Program-made: the position numbers and the translations under genes
In this document: piece by piece, positions 1-7,597 of the stretch
How the letters are laid out: each line of letters starts with the position of its first letter
How positions within the stretch are numbered: position 1 is the stretch's first letter
The notes under the pieces: generated by a model
The model's database searches: none
What the model was told of the DNA's origin: nothing
Seen by the model: the letters and a program-made list of their open reading frames with translations, nothing else
Source: Korarchaeum sp964519515
Lineage (GTDB): Archaea > Korarchaeota > Korarchaeia > Korarchaeales > Korarchaeaceae
Length of the DNA stretch: 64,000 nucleotides
Assembly: GCA_964519515.1 (NCBI GenBank)
Contig: CAZFIJ010000044.1
Span: 1 to 64,000, forward strand
Direction of reading: 5' to 3'

Positions 1-11
1 TAGGTTCATAA

Positions 12-1217
12 TCAAGTGAACAGATCAACTATAGTGTCCCTCATCTTCAAAATTATGTCCTCTCTGACGTTCTCTAGTTCTCCATGAGCGTTACTCTCGA
101 TCTCTATAGTGCCCAATGAGACAGTTGGAATCCCCCTCCTCGCGAACACGAAACCATCATTCCCCCCCAGGGATCCAGCTATGGCTCTAGATCCGAAGTA
201 CTTCTCATAACTCGCTAGGACATCCTTAACGAAATCGTCATCAGGATCTGTCATCCACCCGGGATTAGCTGTATCCTTTATCCTCAACTCCACATCAGCC
301 CCTATCTTACATGAAGCAGCACTCAGTGCTGCTCTGAACCTCTCTATCACTTCCCCCTTATCCTCATCTGGTATGAACCTTATATCGAAGCCTATAGTAG
401 CCTCGCTCGGGATGACGTTGTGCTGAGTCCCCGCTTCCACCTTAGTTATACTGAACCTACCCCAGAGCTTCGGGACGGGGGAGCCGGGAGGAGAAGGTAT
501 CTTAGATAACTTCATCGCATGTATTTGAGAGAATCCTGTCAATAACTCATCTGCTAGCTTTATAGCCATGTTAACAGGGTTTAGGGCCGAGAAGGGCCTC
601 CCAGCGTGCCCACCCCTCCCCTTAACTATTATATCCCCATGTATGACCCCGCTAGCCCCTATCCCGACGAAGTCAGGAGCAGCATCTATCACTATGACAG
701 CATCTGGGCGTATCCCAACTTCATCCAACCCTCTATCAGCCAAAGCAGTGACACCAGTCCCTCCAACTTCCTCATCACCGACGACAGCTACTATCGGGTT
801 GTACCTAGCCTCCCCTCTCTCGATGACGATTTGGCAAGCTGAGAGGCTGAGAGCTATCGCAGACTTATCATCGGCGGCCCCTCTACCATAGATCCTACCG
901 TCAATCCTCTTAGGATCGAAAGGATCGAATTCCATTCCATTGATCCTCCAGAGGCCCTTCGCCGGGACTACATCATAATGAGAGAGTAGAAGTAAATTCT
1001 TTTCAGCCCCTAGGTCTTTCCAAGCTATTAAATTAGGCAAATCTCCTCTTTCATCTCTAAAAACCTGAATATGAGTTCTCATTCCTATTGATTCAGCCTT
1101 ATCCCTTATTAAGCTAACTATTTCCCGGTAGTTTCTTCTCTCAGATGCATTAGTATCTATCCTGACGAGATCCATTAGGAAGAGTAGCATACCCTCATCT
1201 TCAGAGAGGCTGGGCAT
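12..1217 (-). CDS. M20 family metallopeptidase (ArgE/DapE/CPG2-like)
   Basis: Zinc-dependent amidohydrolase/peptidase of the M20 family; substrate not predictable from sequence. Visible motifs are the metal-binding SHYDVV (H80, D82), the bridging aspartate in GRGAADDKSA (about D116), the catalytic and metal-binding glutamates in GDEEVGG (E149/E150), and a late GxNDGF plus NAHGE segment typical of the C-terminal metal site. The dimerisation domain sits around residues 190-300 (start GHAGRPFSAL). Length 401 residues is normal for the family. The start is an ATG with an AT-rich TATTAAA element about 25-30 bases upstream. It is transcribed away from adk, so it is probably monocistronic. Family certain; function (dipeptidase, acetylornithine or succinyl-diaminopimelate deacylase) open. 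Confidence 0.88.
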   Translation of the reverse strand: MPSLSEDEGMLLFLMDLVRIDTNASERRNYREIVSLIRDKAESIGMRTHIQVFRDERGDLPNLIAWKDLGAEKNLLLLSHYDVVPAKGLWRINGMEFDPFDPKRIDGRIYGRGAADDKSAIALSLSACQIVIERGEARYNPIVAVVGDEEVGGTGVTALADRGLDEVGIRPDAVIVIDAAPDFVGIGASGVIHGDIIVKGRGGHAGRPFSALNPVNMAIKLADELLTGFSQIHAMKLSKIPSPPGSPVPKLWGRFSITKVEAGTQHNVIPSEATIGFDIRFIPDEDKGEVIERFRAALSAASCKIGADVELRIKDTANPGWMTDPDDDFVKDVLASYEKYFGSRAIAGSLGGNDGFVFARRGIPTVSLGTIEIESNAHGELENVREDIILKMRDTIVDLFT

Positions 1218-1508
1218 ATCCCAAATAATATCACCACTTTAATAGGGTTTCCATAGGGAACCAGAAGAGACACCTATCCTCAGCCCCACCCTCAAGACCA
1301 CGGGAAGCTATCCTCATCTAACTCACTCTCATCTTTCTAACCCGGCTTTCTCCGTCTTCATACGCAGACTTCTGGAAGCTTCCTATCGATCTCTGAGGAT
1401 CGCTACCTCGAGTTACGATAGCCCCACCGGAAGAGCTTGATGTAGTGAGCTCGAGGTACACTCAGTCAAATTTTTAACATTCAGCTCTCGACTGGTGCGG
1501 TGTGACCC
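1218..1508. other. Intergenic region between divergent M20 peptidase and adk
   Basis: About 290 bases with no convincing gene on either strand. It holds the M20 promoter at its left end and the adk TATA-like element (ATTTTTAAC near 1470-1479) at its right end. I looked for C/D-box sRNA signatures and saw only weak partial matches. Confidence 0.5.
1468..1480 (+). promoter_or_regulatory. TATA box of adk
   Basis: AT-rich element AAATTTTTAAC lies about 35 bases before the TTG start of adk. A GGTG Shine-Dalgarno match follows at 1499-1502. The same TTTTTAA type of box recurs before rpl14, rpl30, SRP RNA and several tRNA genes in this window, which supports it as the local promoter consensus. Confidence 0.55.
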
Positions 1509-2159
1509 TTGAGGATAGTGCTACTTGGTAAGCCTGGCGCTGGGAAGGGGACTCAGGGCGAGTTTCTATCGAAGGAGCTCAAAATTCCGAGGATAGTGAT
1601 GAGCGATCTGCTTAAGAGGGAAGTGGAGTCCGGATCAGAGCTAGGGGCGCTCATAGAGGGGTACATGAGCGAGGGGAAGCTCGTCCCGTATGAAGTGGTC
1701 TATATGGTCCTGGAGAGGGGAATAGGAGGTCTGAGGGATTTCATCCTAGACGGTTTCCCTAGAAACGTGAAGCAAGCTGAGTGGTTAGATTCATTCCTCT
1801 CATCGAGAAATATGGAGCTCAATGCCGTCCTCTACTTCGATGTGAGCGATCTCATAGTGCTGAGGAGGATGATGGGAAGGCTAGTCTGTGAGAGATGCGG
1901 TAAAACTTACAACATATTCTATGACCCCCCTGAGGACATAAGGAAGTGCTCTTGCGGGGGGAGGCTCTATCAGAGGGTCGATGATTGTTACGATAAGATA
2001 CTGAGGAGGCTCGATGTATTCAGTGAGGAGACCGAGCCACTCCTTGAGTACTACAGGAAGAGAGGGAAATTAGTACCAATAGATGCATCTAGTGGGATAG
2101 AGGATGTGAGGGAGGAGATGCTCTCCATCCTGAAATCGCTCGAACACGATTCGAGTTAG
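1509..2159 (+). CDS. adk: Adenylate kinase, bacterial-type with zinc LID
   Basis: Catalyses ATP + AMP = 2 ADP in the cytosol. The P-loop is GKPGAGKGTQ (residues 7-16) and the NMP-binding DGFPRN is at 81-86. The LID carries four cysteines, C127, C130, C147 and C149 (CERC...CSC), the zinc-binding arrangement of bacterial long-form adenylate kinases. Archaea more usually have the shorter trimeric AdkA encoded near secY, so this is the other class. Start is TTG at 1509 with GGTG at 1499-1502. It precedes the ribosomal cluster but is separated by 70 bases and a fresh promoter. Its position ahead of rpl14 instead of after secY is unusual. Confidence 0.93.
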   Translation: MRIVLLGKPGAGKGTQGEFLSKELKIPRIVMSDLLKREVESGSELGALIEGYMSEGKLVPYEVVYMVLERGIGGLRDFILDGFPRNVKQAEWLDSFLSSRNMELNAVLYFDVSDLIVLRRMMGRLVCERCGKTYNIFYDPPEDIRKCSCGGRLYQRVDDCYDKILRRLDVFSEETEPLLEYYRKRGKLVPIDASSGIEDVREEMLSILKSLEHDSS

Positions 2160-2188
2160 CGGTAACATGATCAGAGGACTCCGGATCA

Positions 2189-2200
2189 CATTTTTAAATC
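2189..2200 (+). promoter_or_regulatory. TATA box of the rpl14 ribosomal operon
   Basis: CATTTTTAAATC sits about 35 bases upstream of the rpl14 ATG. The GGAGGGT at 2221-2227 is the ribosome-binding site. This promoter makes rpl14 the first gene of the transcription unit, without S17 or other S10-operon genes ahead of it. Confidence 0.6.
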
Positions 2201-2229
2201 ATAGCTCTCGTTAGCTCTGAGGAGGGTCT

Positions 2230-2655
2230 ATGTCAAAGGTAGCGAGGAGGAGGAAGGTAGAGGGTGTAAAACCCAAGATAACGCGTGGCCTCCCTGTGAG
2301 GGCCAGACTGAAGTGCGCAGATAATACTGGAGCGAAATTACTCATGATAATCGGTGTTCATGGCTATAAGGGGAGGAAGGACAGAGTGCCTACTGCGAGC
2401 GTCGGCGATATGGTGACGGTAGTCGTGAAGAGGGGGAAGTACGATCTCATGCATAAACCGTTCAAAGCTATAGTCGTGAGGCAGAGGATGCCTTACAGGA
2501 GGAAGAGCGGGCAGTGGGTGGTCTTCGAGGATAACGCTGCTGTGTTAGTCAATGACGACGGCACACCGAGAGGGTCGGAGTTCAGGGGCCCCATAGCGAA
2601 GGAGGCCATTGAGAGGTGGCCCAGCTTGAGCGTTATCTCAGCGCAAGTTGTCTGA
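2230..2655 (+). CDS. rpl14: 50S ribosomal protein L14 (uL14)
   Basis: Large-subunit protein that contacts the small subunit and factor-binding site. Signature KCADNTGAKLL near residue 28 and the conserved RGSEFRGPIAKE near the C terminus identify it. Length 141 residues matches archaeal uL14. A strong GGAGGGT precedes the ATG. It is the first gene of a tightly spaced ribosomal run, followed after 9 bases by rpl24. In most archaea uS17 and the S10-type genes lie directly upstream; here an adenylate kinase does. Confidence 0.97.
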   Translation: MSKVARRRKVEGVKPKITRGLPVRARLKCADNTGAKLLMIIGVHGYKGRKDRVPTASVGDMVTVVVKRGKYDLMHKPFKAIVVRQRMPYRRKSGQWVVFEDNAAVLVNDDGTPRGSEFRGPIAKEAIERWPSLSVISAQVV

Positions 2656-2664
2656 GGTGATTTC

Positions 2665-3060
2665 ATGCGGACAAAGTCGCATAAGCCGAGTAAGCAGAGG
2701 AAATACCTTTACAATGCACCGATCCATCACAGGGGGAAGATAATGTCAGCCCCGCTCTCAGAGGAGCTGAAGAGCAAGTACGGGATAAACTCGATCCCCA
2801 TCAGGAAGGGGGACAGGGTCAAGGTAGTGAGAGGGGATTACAGAGGTACTGAGGGTGAAGTCGTATCCGTCGATAGGAAGAGGTATAGGATCGCTGTGAA
2901 GGGGATAGTGAGGAGGAAGGCCGATGGGACTGAAGTACCAGTGCCAATACATCCCTCTAAGGTAGTCATAACTAAGCTCTACCTCAAGGATGAAGCGAGG
3001 AAGAGGTTATTAGAGAGGAAAGGGGTAAAGGCAGAGGAAATAGTTGAGGAGAGTGAGTGA
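2665..3060 (+). CDS. rpl24: 50S ribosomal protein L24 (uL24)
   Basis: Early-assembly large-subunit protein. The KOW motif is visible around residues 46-65 (KGDRVKVVRGDYRGTEGEV), preceded by the archaeal/eukaryotic N-terminal extension (SKQRKYLYNAPIHHR). Length 131 residues is normal for archaea. The next gene begins one base past its stop codon, consistent with translational coupling. Confidence 0.97.
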   Translation: MRTKSHKPSKQRKYLYNAPIHHRGKIMSAPLSEELKSKYGINSIPIRKGDRVKVVRGDYRGTEGEVVSVDRKRYRIAVKGIVRRKADGTEVPVPIHPSKVVITKLYLKDEARKRLLERKGVKAEEIVEESE

Positions 3061-3061
3061 A

Positions 3062-3769
3062 ATGGGAAAGATGGGCGGATCTAGGCATTTGAAGAGACTA
3101 GCAGCTCCTGGATATTATCCGGTAGCGAAGAGGGAGAGGGTGTGGGTCGTTAAGCCGAGCCCAGGACCTCACGCGATAGATGAAGGGATCCCCCTCCTCC
3201 TGATAGTCAGGGATATGCTGAAGCTAGCGACTACAGCTAGGGAGGCTAGGAAGATCATAAGCATGAAGAAGATACTGGTAGATGGGAAGCCTAGATACGA
3301 TTACAAGTTCCAAGTAGGGCTGATGGACGTGATATCCATCCCAGAGATCGGTGTGAACTACAGGATGGTCCCGGATCCTCATAGGTTCCTGAGACTCATC
3401 GAGATACCCCAATCCGAGAGTAGGATGAAGTTAGTGAAAGTGATAGGAAAGAGGACGGTAAGGGGAGGGAAGATACAGCTGACCTCTCACGATGGTAGGA
3501 ACTTCCTCCTAGACGGAAGGGATGTAAAACCAGGGGATTCTCTGTTAATAGAGCTCCCCTCTCAGAGTTTGATAGATCATCTGAAGTTCGATATAGGTTC
3601 CTCAGTGCTCGTGACTAAGGGTAGGATGGCGGGTCGAATAGGCAGAGTCGAGGGGATAGGGACGATAATAGAGATGAGGGATCTAGAGAATCCTGAGCTC
3701 TCTTATAGGGGAGTAAAGGAAAATCTGATCGTCGTTGGTAAGGAGAAACCATTGCTTAAGCTGAGGTGA
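3062..3769 (+). CDS. rps4e: 30S ribosomal protein S4e
   Basis: Small-subunit protein found only in archaea and eukaryotes. The N terminus GGSRHLKRLAAPGYYP is diagnostic. An S4-like RNA-binding region follows, then a central domain, and a C-terminal KOW-like stretch (KGRMAGRIGRVEGIG). I use the ATG at 3062; a TTG at 3044 inside rpl24 would add six residues unlike the family N terminus. Length 235 residues is typical. It is the usual neighbour of uL24 and uL5. Confidence 0.96.
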   Translation: MGKMGGSRHLKRLAAPGYYPVAKRERVWVVKPSPGPHAIDEGIPLLLIVRDMLKLATTAREARKIISMKKILVDGKPRYDYKFQVGLMDVISIPEIGVNYRMVPDPHRFLRLIEIPQSESRMKLVKVIGKRTVRGGKIQLTSHDGRNFLLDGRDVKPGDSLLIELPSQSLIDHLKFDIGSSVLVTKGRMAGRIGRVEGIGTIIEMRDLENPELSYRGVKENLIVVGKEKPLLKLR

Positions 3770-3773
3770 TGAG

Positions 3774-4331
3774 ATGGAGGACCTGAGAGAGGAGATATTG
3801 AGGAGATGGGAGAGCAACCCGATGCTGGTACCTAGGGTCATGGCTGTGACACTCAACATAGCCGTTGGGAGGAGCGGGGAGGTACTGACGAGAGCTGGAA
3901 AAGTCTTAGAGGAACTAACTGGCCAGAAACCTGTGGAGAGGAGGGCTAAGAGAACGATAAGGGAGTTCGGAATAAGGAAGAAGGAGCCTATAGCTGTCTC
4001 AGTGACTGTAAGAGGTAAGAAGGCAGTTGAGCTCCTCGATAGAGTTGCTGAAGCAGTGGGGAGGAGAGTGAAAGCGAGTTCATTCGATGAGCTAGGGAAT
4101 TTCGCATTCGGGATAAAGGAGCACATAGATATACCTGGAGTGAAATACAAAGCTGAGATAGGGATATTCGGGATGGACGTCATAGTTTCGATCGGGAGAG
4201 CTGGCTATAGGATAGCTAGAAGGAGGATAGAGAGGAGAAGGGTCCCGTTGAGGCATAGGGTGAGTAAGGCTGAGTCGATGTTATTCGCTGAAAAGTACTT
4301 AAATCTGAAGGTAGTGCATGAGGAAGAGTAG
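3774..4331 (+). CDS. rpl5: 50S ribosomal protein L5 (uL5)
   Basis: Binds 5S rRNA and forms part of the central protuberance. Motifs NIAVGRSGE (about residue 28), LTGQKPVERRAKRTI and the EHIDIPGVKY segment are conserved in archaeal uL5. Length is 185 residues. ATG start follows the rps4e stop by four bases within GATGAGATG. No antisense frame across this gene is supported. Confidence 0.97.
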   Translation: MEDLREEILRRWESNPMLVPRVMAVTLNIAVGRSGEVLTRAGKVLEELTGQKPVERRAKRTIREFGIRKKEPIAVSVTVRGKKAVELLDRVAEAVGRRVKASSFDELGNFAFGIKEHIDIPGVKYKAEIGIFGMDVIVSIGRAGYRIARRRIERRRVPLRHRVSKAESMLFAEKYLNLKVVHEEE

Positions 4332-4340
4332 GTGATGGGA

Positions 4341-4505
4341 ATGGCGAAGCCGAAGAAGAAGGTCAGGACTAAGGGTAAGGGCGCTTATGTATGTAGGAGG
4401 TGTGGGAGGGTAGGATACGGGATAATCAGGAAGTACGACCTTTACCTCTGCAGGAGCTGCTTCCTTGAAGTTGCCCCTCTGATGGGCTGGAAGAAATACG
4501 AGTAG
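4341..4505 (+). CDS. rps14: 30S ribosomal protein S14 (uS14), zinc-binding
   Basis: A 54-residue small-subunit protein of the zinc-finger type. Cysteines C18, C21, C37 and C40 form CRRC...CRSC, and the C terminus ends in GWKKYE, as expected for archaeal uS14. The start is the ATG at 4341, five bases after a GGTGAT ribosome-binding site; an in-frame ATG at 4335 overlaps that site and is less likely. It lies exactly between uL5 and uS8, the conserved position. Confidence 0.95.
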   Translation: MAKPKKKVRTKGKGAYVCRRCGRVGYGIIRKYDLYLCRSCFLEVAPLMGWKKYE

Positions 4506-4515
4506 GGTGATACTT

Positions 4516-4908
4516 ATGACGAGACTAGATCCCCTAGCGGATGCGATGAGCACTCTCACGAACGGTTCAATGCTCGGCAAGAGGGAGGTCGTGATAAACA
4601 TAGCTTCGAAACTGATAGGGAAAGTTCTCAAGGTACTGAAGGAGCACGGCTATATAGATGAGTTCGAGTACGTCGACGACGGTAGGTTCGGGAAGTACGT
4701 AGTCAGGCTGAACGGTAGGATAAACAAAGCAGGTGTGATAAAACCGAGATTCCCCGTGAAGGTGAGCGAATTTTCGAGGTGGGAGAAGATATACCTTCCA
4801 GCTGAGAACGTGGGCCTCATAATAGTTTCAACGAATCAGGGAGTCATGACCCATAGGGAGGCGAAGGAGAGGGGGATAGGGGGAGTACTGATAGCTTATT
4901 GTTACTGA
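4516..4908 (+). CDS. rps8: 30S ribosomal protein S8 (uS8)
   Basis: 16S rRNA central-domain binding protein. Starts with TRLDPLADAMSTLTNG and contains the conserved late segment STNQGVMTHREAKERG. From the ATG at 4516 it is 130 residues, the usual archaeal length. The upstream in-frame GTG at 4507 overlaps the GGGTGAT ribosome-binding site and is rejected as the start. Confidence 0.96.
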   Translation: MTRLDPLADAMSTLTNGSMLGKREVVINIASKLIGKVLKVLKEHGYIDEFEYVDDGRFGKYVVRLNGRINKAGVIKPRFPVKVSEFSRWEKIYLPAENVGLIIVSTNQGVMTHREAKERGIGGVLIAYCY

Positions 4909-4918
4909 GGTGATCTGG

Positions 4919-5467
4919 ATGAGATATCCCAAGGTGATAACACTAGCTCTCGAGTCAGAGGTCCCCATACCTGAAGGCGTCAAAGTGGAAGTAGATGGGA
5001 GCAAGATAAGGGTCTCTGGTCCAAAAGGAACGCTTGAGAGGGAGTTTCACAACGAGTTAATTGAGCTCTCCATTGAGAATGGGAAAGTGAAAGTGAGGAC
5101 CTACGGGGATAGGAAATTCAACAAAGCGTATCTGGGTACTGTGACAGCTCACATAAGGAATATGATGAAAGGAGTTACAGAGGGCTTCAAGAAGGAGATG
5201 GTTATAGTCTACGCTCACTTCCCGATAAAAGTCGAAGTAGATAAGGGGAGGAAGATCGTGAAGATATCGAACTTCCTGGGGGAGAAACTGCCGAGATATG
5301 CGAGTATAGTCGGGGATACTGAAGTCAGAGTTGAGGGCGATAGGATATATATAGAGGGTATCTCAAAGGAGGAAGTCGGGCAGACTGCAGCTAATATAAG
5401 GCTCGCGACCAAGATAAAGAAGAAGGACCCGAGGGTCTTCATGGATGGTATCTACGTGGTGAGTTGA
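4919..5467 (+). CDS. rpl6: 50S ribosomal protein L6 (uL6)
   Basis: Large-subunit protein near the GTPase centre. It has two related alpha/beta domains; VSGPKGTLEREF (about residue 40) and the second-domain segment GISKEEVGQTAANI are characteristic. Start chosen at the ATG in GATCTGGATGAG, after a GAGGTGAT ribosome-binding site; the GTG at 4910 lies in that site. Length 182 residues is normal. Next gene starts one base after its stop. Confidence 0.96.
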   Translation: MRYPKVITLALESEVPIPEGVKVEVDGSKIRVSGPKGTLEREFHNELIELSIENGKVKVRTYGDRKFNKAYLGTVTAHIRNMMKGVTEGFKKEMVIVYAHFPIKVEVDKGRKIVKISNFLGEKLPRYASIVGDTEVRVEGDRIYIEGISKEEVGQTAANIRLATKIKKKDPRVFMDGIYVVS

Positions 5468-5468
5468 G

Positions 5469-5825
5469 ATGAAGGAGATGCTTAAGCTAAAGAAGAAGAA
5501 ACCGAGGTTCCTCAATCTGGCGCTTTATCAGAAGTTAGGCGCTACTAAGAGCTGGAGGAGGCCCAGGGGGATAGATAATAAACAGAGGCTGAAGTTGAAG
5601 AGCAGGCCGAAGCAACCCAACATAGGTTACAAGAACCCAGATGAGATAAGGGGGCTTCATCCATCCGGTAGGAGGGTAGCTATAGTCCATAACTTAGAGG
5701 AACTGAGGAGGCTATCGAGCGAGAGGGAGAGCGTGATAGTTTACATAGCCCATACTGTGGGCGAGAGGAAGAGGAGCATCATTAGGGAGGAGGCATCAAA
5801 ACTAGGTTTGAAGCTAGCTAACTGA
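5469..5825 (+). CDS. rpl32e: 50S ribosomal protein L32e
   Basis: Archaeal/eukaryotic large-subunit protein. Conserved stretches are SWRRPRGIDNKQRLK, then RPKQPNIGYKNPDEIRGLHP, and a basic C-terminal helix. Length 118 residues is slightly short compared with many archaeal copies, but the whole conserved core is present. It sits between uL6 and L19e, the standard archaeal order. Confidence 0.96.
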   Translation: MKEMLKLKKKKPRFLNLALYQKLGATKSWRRPRGIDNKQRLKLKSRPKQPNIGYKNPDEIRGLHPSGRRVAIVHNLEELRRLSSERESVIVYIAHTVGERKRSIIREEASKLGLKLAN

Positions 5826-5836
5826 GGGGTGTCCAT

Positions 5837-6238
5837 ATGGATCTCGAGTATCAGAAGAAGCTCGCTGCTAAGGTAGCAGGTGTGGGATTGGATAGGGTGA
5901 GGATAAATCCTGAGAAGATAGATCTGGTCTCCGAAGCTGTGACTAGAGCTGATATAAAGAGGCTTATAAGGTCGGGGGCTATAGAGATACTGCAGAAGAG
6001 GGGCATAAGTAGGGCGAGGAAGAAGCCCAGGAGGAAGGGTCCTGGTAGCAAGAAGGGCGCTAAGTACTCAAAGCTACCGAGGAAGAGGAGATGGATTAGG
6101 AAGATAAGGGCATTGAGGAGAGAGCTGAGGAGAATGAAGGAGCAGGGATTGATAGATTCTAAGGAATACAGGGAGCTATATGCCAAACTATCGAGTTTCA
6201 ATAGCGTCTCGCAGCTCAGAGCTCATGTAGGGAGGTGA
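5837..6238 (+). CDS. rpl19e: 50S ribosomal protein L19e
   Basis: Long basic helical protein that reaches the small subunit. The N terminus LEYQKKLAAKVAGVG, the INPEK segment and the basic hinge SRARKKPRRKGPGSKKG are diagnostic. At 133 residues it is somewhat shorter than typical archaeal L19e (about 150) and lacks part of the C-terminal basic helix. Translation of uL18 starts just past its stop, and the GGAGGTGA for that gene lies inside the L19e end. Confidence 0.95.
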   Translation: MDLEYQKKLAAKVAGVGLDRVRINPEKIDLVSEAVTRADIKRLIRSGAIEILQKRGISRARKKPRRKGPGSKKGAKYSKLPRKRRWIRKIRALRRELRRMKEQGLIDSKEYRELYAKLSSFNSVSQLRAHVGR

Positions 6239-6243
6239 GCGTT

Positions 6244-6831
6244 TTGGCGAGATCTGGTAGATATAAAGTGAAGTTCAGGAGGAGGAGGGAAGGGAAGACA
6301 GATTATATGAAGAGATTGGCTCTTCTAAAGAGTAGAAAGCCGAGAGTCGTTGTGAGGAGGACTAATAGGTATATAATAGTGCAATTCGTCGAGTTCAAGG
6401 GGGAAGGGGATGAAGTGATAGCTTATGCTTTCTCAAAGGAATTGGAAAAGTATGGATGGCCTTATGGAGGAAAGAACCTCCCAGCAGCATATTTGACGGG
6501 ATATCTAGCAGCTATGAGGGCTAAGAAGGCTGGAGTTATGGAAGCGATCTTAGATATAGGTAGGTTCCCATCTACGAGGGGATCGAGGCTTTACGCAGCC
6601 TTGAAGGGAGTGCTCGACGCGGGCATAGATGTGCCCCACTCCCCGGAGATCCTACCGGATGAGGATAGGATAAGGGGGGAGCACATAGTTTCTTTTGCGG
6701 AGAAATTGGAGGAGGAAGGGTCTCTCGAAAGGCAATTCTCCGATTACCTCAGGAAGGGGGCTGATCCAAAGATAATCCCTGAGACCTTTGAGAGCGTCTT
6801 GGAGAAGATATCAGCCATTAGTAATGATTAA
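6244..6831 (+). CDS. rpl18: 50S ribosomal protein L18 (uL18)
   Basis: 5S rRNA-binding protein of the central protuberance. Conserved features are KVKFRRRREGKTDY at the N terminus, YLTGYLAAMRAKKAGV, and GVLDAGIDVPHSPEILPDEDRI. The TTG at 6244 lies five bases after GGAGGTGA (6231-6238), so I prefer it over the in-frame GTG at 6235 that overlaps the site. Length 195 residues is normal for archaea. A 24-base gap precedes rps5. Confidence 0.95.
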   Translation: MARSGRYKVKFRRRREGKTDYMKRLALLKSRKPRVVVRRTNRYIIVQFVEFKGEGDEVIAYAFSKELEKYGWPYGGKNLPAAYLTGYLAAMRAKKAGVMEAILDIGRFPSTRGSRLYAALKGVLDAGIDVPHSPEILPDEDRIRGEHIVSFAEKLEEEGSLERQFSDYLRKGADPKIIPETFESVLEKISAISND

Positions 6832-6855
6832 AATTGGATATGGGAGGGAAGCTAG

Positions 6856-7488
6856 ATGTACGAGGATGTAGGAGTAGAGAGGGAGTGGGTACCCAGGACA
6901 TGGGTGGGCCGCTTAGTAGCTGGGGGCAAGATAAAGAGCCTCGAAGAGATACTTAGGAGAGGTATACCGATCCAGGAGCCTGAGATAGTCGATATACTCG
7001 TTCCAGGGATCAAGGAGGAAGTCGTAGAGGTGATAAGGGTCCAGAGACAGACAGACGCAGGCGAACTAACTCAACTGAGAGTAGTGGCTGCTGTAGGTGA
7101 TGGGATGAACTACGTTGGCGTGGGCAAGGGGAAGGGGAAGGAGTTCAATATAGCTTTAGCAGATGCCGTGAGGAACGCTAAGCTGAACCTGATCAAAGTG
7201 AGAAAGGGATGCGGTTCTTGGGAGTGCGGGTGCGGGAGGCCCCATTCGATAGCCGCTACTGTGACCGGGGCATCTGGATCCGTCAGGGTGACGCTCCTCC
7301 CCGCTCCTAGGAAGCTGGGGATAGTTGGGAACGAGACGGCCAAGATAGTCCTCGGATTAGGAGGACTTCAGGATGTCAGGGTATTCTCTAAGGGTCACAC
7401 GAGGAATAGGATGAACTATGCTTTCGCGTTGCATGATGCCTTACGCAACTTGTTAGTCATGAACCTCCCCCAAGACTGGAGGGGTTGA
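6856..7488 (+). CDS. rps5: 30S ribosomal protein S5 (uS5)
   Basis: Decoding-fidelity protein of the small subunit. It has the double-stranded RNA-binding-like domain (GDGMNYVGVGKGKGKEF, about residues 80-97) and the archaeal cysteine-rich GCGSWECGCGRPHS near residue 120. The C-terminal domain carries FSKGHTRNRMNYAFAL. Length 210 residues fits archaea. ATG follows GGGAGGGAAG. After its stop a new TATA box appears before the L30 leader. Confidence 0.96.
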   Translation: MYEDVGVEREWVPRTWVGRLVAGGKIKSLEEILRRGIPIQEPEIVDILVPGIKEEVVEVIRVQRQTDAGELTQLRVVAAVGDGMNYVGVGKGKGKEFNIALADAVRNAKLNLIKVRKGCGSWECGCGRPHSIAATVTGASGSVRVTLLPAPRKLGIVGNETAKIVLGLGGLQDVRVFSKGHTRNRMNYAFALHDALRNLLVMNLPQDWRG

Positions 7489-7494
7489 CCATCT

Positions 7495-7506
7495 CATTTT
7501 TTAAAC
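7495..7506 (+). promoter_or_regulatory. Internal TATA box upstream of rpl30
   Basis: CATTTTTTAAAC immediately follows the rps5 stop. A start of transcription 25-27 bases downstream would fall near base 7527, at the foot of the structured leader. It suggests that rpl30-rpl15-secY can be transcribed independently of the upstream ribosomal genes. Confidence 0.5.
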
Positions 7507-7527
7507 TGATGAGCTGATTCCAGTGGA

Positions 7528-7569
7528 GCGCACCCGTTAGGCGCGGGGCGCACGATGGCGGGTGCGCCC
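7528..7569 (+). promoter_or_regulatory. Structured leader upstream of rpl30: two mutually exclusive hairpins
   Basis: GC-rich leader segment. GCGCACCCG (7528-7536) pairs perfectly with CGGGTGCGC (7559-7567), while GGGCGCAC (7546-7553) pairs perfectly with GTGCGCCC (7562-7569). Both stems use the same 3' arm, so only one can form. The candidate ribosome-binding sites (GGAGGTG at 7570-7576, GGGAGAGGT at 7585-7593) lie just downstream. An autoregulatory role is inference. Confidence 0.45.
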
Positions 7570-7597
7570 GGAGGTGGTAAGCCTGGGAGAGGTCCCT

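Noticed and set aside
3683..4183. 166-codon minus-strand frame opposite rpl5 and similar long antisense frames opposite cydA and rpl15.
   Set aside because: Antisense to certain ribosomal and respiratory genes; serine/leucine-rich shadow composition and no start signals.
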